A stretch of DNA of 64,000 bases from JAEYZM01 sp943372195 (GTDB taxonomy: Bacteria; Bacteroidota; Bacteroidia; Sphingobacteriales; Sphingobacteriaceae), in assembly GCA_943372195.1 (NCBI GenBank), contig CALRXS010000007.1, positions 62,001-126,000 on the forward strand, read 5' to 3'. This document shows positions 62,403 to 64,000 of this stretch, one piece after another; within the stretch, counting starts at the first letter, position 1; each line of letters begins with the position of its first letter. Below the pieces are notes generated by a model, which saw only the letters and a list, made by a program, of their open reading frames with translations, made no database searches and was not told the origin of the DNA. A program made the position numbers and the translations under genes.

Positions 62403-62476
62403 AGTACAAAGTATTAAGTACAAAGTACAAAGACCGCGCTCTAAATACTTTGTACTTAATACTTTGTACCTAATAC
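62401..62476 (+). repeat. Heptad array, locus H, forming a 24-bp hairpin
   Basis: Left heptamers AAAGTAC, AAAGTAT, TAAGTAC, AAAGTAC (62401-62428), an 18-base spacer, and right heptamers TTTGTAC, TTAATAC, TTTGTAC, CTAATAC (to 62476). Bases 62404-62427 and 62446-62469 are perfect inverted repeats. It overlaps the rfbB stop and lies 13 bases before the next gene. Confidence 0.9.
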
Positions 62477-62489
62477 AAAAAAAATCTAA

Positions 62490-63236
62490 ATGGGATTCTT
62501 CGACCTCTTCAAATCTAAACCTGAGTCTGATGTGCAAATTGATCTGTCGCAATTGGCAGTTGATTTACATTCTCATCTTATACCGGGTATTGATGATGGT
62601 GCCAAAACACTTGAAGATTCGATTCAATTAATCATTGAGTTGAAAGATTTAGGATTTCATAAAATTATTACCACTCCGCATATCATGAGTGACTATTATC
62701 GCAATACTCCTGAAATAATAAACAGTGGATTATACACACTTAGAAATGAATTGAAAAAGCGTAACATCGAAATTGAAATCGAAGCAGCAGCTGAATATTA
62801 TTATGATGAATACTTTTTAGATTTATTAAAGACTGATAATCTTTTAACTATAAATAAAGAATTTTTACTTTTTGAATTATCATATCTCACAAAACCTAGT
62901 GGTATTGATGAGGTGATATTTCAAATTCAAACGAAAGGACTTAAGCCATTACTTGCTCACCCTGAACGTTATCCCTTTTTAAGAATCGAAGATTATACAA
63001 AATACAAAGAAGCTGGTTGTTTATTCCAAATGAATATACTTTCACTTACTGGTCATTATGGTGAGCAAGTAAAACAAACAGCTAATCAATTAGTAGATTT
63101 CGGATACATAGACTTTTTAGCAACTGATTTACATCATATGCATCATATACATCTTATAAAAAAGAATGCATTGAAAAATGAAAGGCTATTAGATCTAATT
63201 AGTTTTGGTTCTTTAAGAAATAGAGAACTCTTGTAA
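62490..63236 (+). CDS. CpsB/YwqE-like tyrosine-protein phosphatase
   Basis: 248 residues, a PHP-fold metal-dependent phosphatase. The DLHSHLIPGIDDGAKTLEDS stretch (29-48) holds the metal-binding His residues; TPHIM, AAAEYYYDEYFL and the AHPERYP segment complete the site, with ATDLHHMHH near the end. In the family it dephosphorylates the bacterial tyrosine kinase that controls capsule chain length. No kinase is in the window; placement at the end of a nucleotide-sugar operon supports an exopolysaccharide role. Its stop abuts that of the opposite permease gene. Confidence 0.92.
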   Translation: MGFFDLFKSKPESDVQIDLSQLAVDLHSHLIPGIDDGAKTLEDSIQLIIELKDLGFHKIITTPHIMSDYYRNTPEIINSGLYTLRNELKKRNIEIEIEAAAEYYYDEYFLDLLKTDNLLTINKEFLLFELSYLTKPSGIDEVIFQIQTKGLKPLLAHPERYPFLRIEDYTKYKEAGCLFQMNILSLTGHYGEQVKQTANQLVDFGYIDFLATDLHHMHHIHLIKKNALKNERLLDLISFGSLRNRELL

Positions 63237-64000
63237 TTACTCGTATCTTAATGCATCTACAGGGTCGAGTTTAGAAGCTTTCACAGCAGGGTAAATACCA
63301 GAAATCAATCCGACAAGAAAACATAAAGCATATCCTATTCCCATCCATTTCCATGGTATTATAAAGCTACCACCAATAAAAATACTTGTTAAATTTCCAA
63401 TGGCAATTCCGAAAATAATTCCAGCGATTCCACCTAACTGACAAATCACTATTGCCTCAATTAAGAATTGTCTTCTTATTACACTAACCTTCGCTCCAAT
63501 AGCTTTACGTATACCAATTTCTCGAGTTCGTTCTGTTACTGAAACTAACATTATATTCATTAGTCCGATTGATGCACCTATCAACGTGATCACTCCAATT
63601 ATTACGCCTGCGATACTTATAAAACTTAAATTTGAAATCAATGAATTTGCTAAACTATCACTTTGAGTAATTTCGAAATTGTCTTCTTGTTTTGTATTTA
63701 ACTTACGGATGTTTCTGAATTTTGCTATTGATTGCGCTATCGCCGCATCTAATAAACGGCTGTCTTCAACTTTAACTGTTACTGTATAAGAAGTGTTCGA
63801 ATTTTGATTGTATTGTTTGCCTTTTAGTAAAGGTACTATACAAATTTTATCACCTCCAAAACCAAAACTTGATCCCTTTTCTGCTAGTACTCCAATTACT
63901 TTTAATCGTTCACTACCTATTGAAATGGTCTGACCAACCGGATTTATCTTGCTAAATAATTTGTCGGTAATTTCTTTGCCTATCAATACTACACTATGTG
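63237..64000 (-). CDS. MacB-like ABC transporter permease, 5' end outside the window
   Basis: The frame continues to the window edge (residues SVVLIGKEITDKLF before the apparent start), so only the C-terminal 254 residues are seen. It has the periplasmic MacB-type core (VGQTISIGSERLKVIGVL) and the FtsX-like membrane domain with four helices at the end: ITLIGASIGLMNIMLVSVTERTREIGIRKAIGA, then a short loop and the closing SKLDPVDALRYE. Such proteins move lipoproteins, peptides or antibiotics across the envelope. Partner ATPase and membrane-fusion genes lie outside the window. Confidence 0.9.
   Translation of the reverse strand, partial: HSVVLIGKEITDKLFSKINPVGQTISIGSERLKVIGVLAEKGSSFGFGGDKICIVPLLKGKQYNQNSNTSYTVTVKVEDSRLLDAAIAQSIAKFRNIRKLNTKQEDNFEITQSDSLANSLISNLSFISIAGVIIGVITLIGASIGLMNIMLVSVTERTREIGIRKAIGAKVSVIRRQFLIEAIVICQLGGIAGIIFGIAIGNLTSIFIGGSFIIPWKWMGIGYALCFLVGLISGIYPAVKASKLDPVDALRYE

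Noticed and set aside
62362..62631. Reading frame crossing array H
   Set aside because: It is made by the repeat and runs out of frame into the CpsB-like gene; composition is not protein-like.

Overview
The window is a continuous, gene-dense, AT-rich piece of a Bacteroidota chromosome. The evidence is a type IX secretion translocon (SprA), a T9SS type A sorting tail on a secreted protein, a Bacteroidota-type glutaminyl cyclase, signal peptides that nearly all cleave just before Gln, promoter -7 boxes of the form TAnnTTTG, frequent TTG starts, and a CrtD/CruF/CrtZ carotenoid operon. The order is uncertain; gene content fits the Chitinophagales/Sphingobacteriales/Cytophagales side better than Bacteroidales. 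No rRNA, tRNA, insertion sequence, prophage or CRISPR was seen. Both edge genes (a sugar nucleotidyltransferase at the left, a MacB-like permease at the right) are cut.

Layout. 1-9577: envelope block, with two paralogous sugar nucleotidyltransferases, a TonB-like protein, a nitronate monooxygenase/FabK-type flavoprotein, acylphosphatase, a flippase, dUTPase, then TPR protein, DUF4292 lipoprotein and an EnvC-like activator. 9627-13108: TatA, GatA, a LysM lytic transglycosylase. 13235-14614: a secreted T9SS cargo. 14963-28368: MaeB, RuvA, SprA, GcvH, VanZ-like protein, a 45-residue lipoprotein, FeoA, FeoB. 28441-34882: SprT-like protease, SRPBCC protein, two Crp/Fnr regulators, a HigBA-type toxin-antitoxin pair, a membrane protein, glutaminyl cyclase, CysS. 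34919-39562: EEP-family protein, two rhomboids, MutL. 39675-47972: a GH3/beta-lactamase fusion, a 57-residue small gene, an SDR threonine dehydrogenase, and a 1380-residue lamin-tail protein. 48045-55922: Asd, the carotenoid/isoprenoid operon, a TonB-dependent receptor, ferrochelatase. 55930-63236: WaaA, a barrel-like protein, and a nucleotide-sugar operon (Ugd, UXS, GalE, RfbB, CpsB-like phosphatase).

Cooperation. Envelope building dominates: nucleotide-sugar supply, flippase, Kdo transfer and peptidoglycan remodelling sit beside export (TatA, SprA) and export maturation (glutaminyl cyclase). Iron and haem (FeoAB, HemH, TonB receptor) form a second theme, carotenoids a third.

The least explained signal is non-coding: at eight intergenic loci there are phase-locked tandem heptamers of pattern NNNNTAC (or the complement GTANNNN). 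Each locus has its own variant. They usually start at or inside a stop codon, several form long inverted repeats, and three of them surround a small conserved-looking gene at 42656-42829. A second regulatory pattern is that each of the two Crp/Fnr genes is followed, just before the next gene, by a Crp/Fnr-like palindrome.
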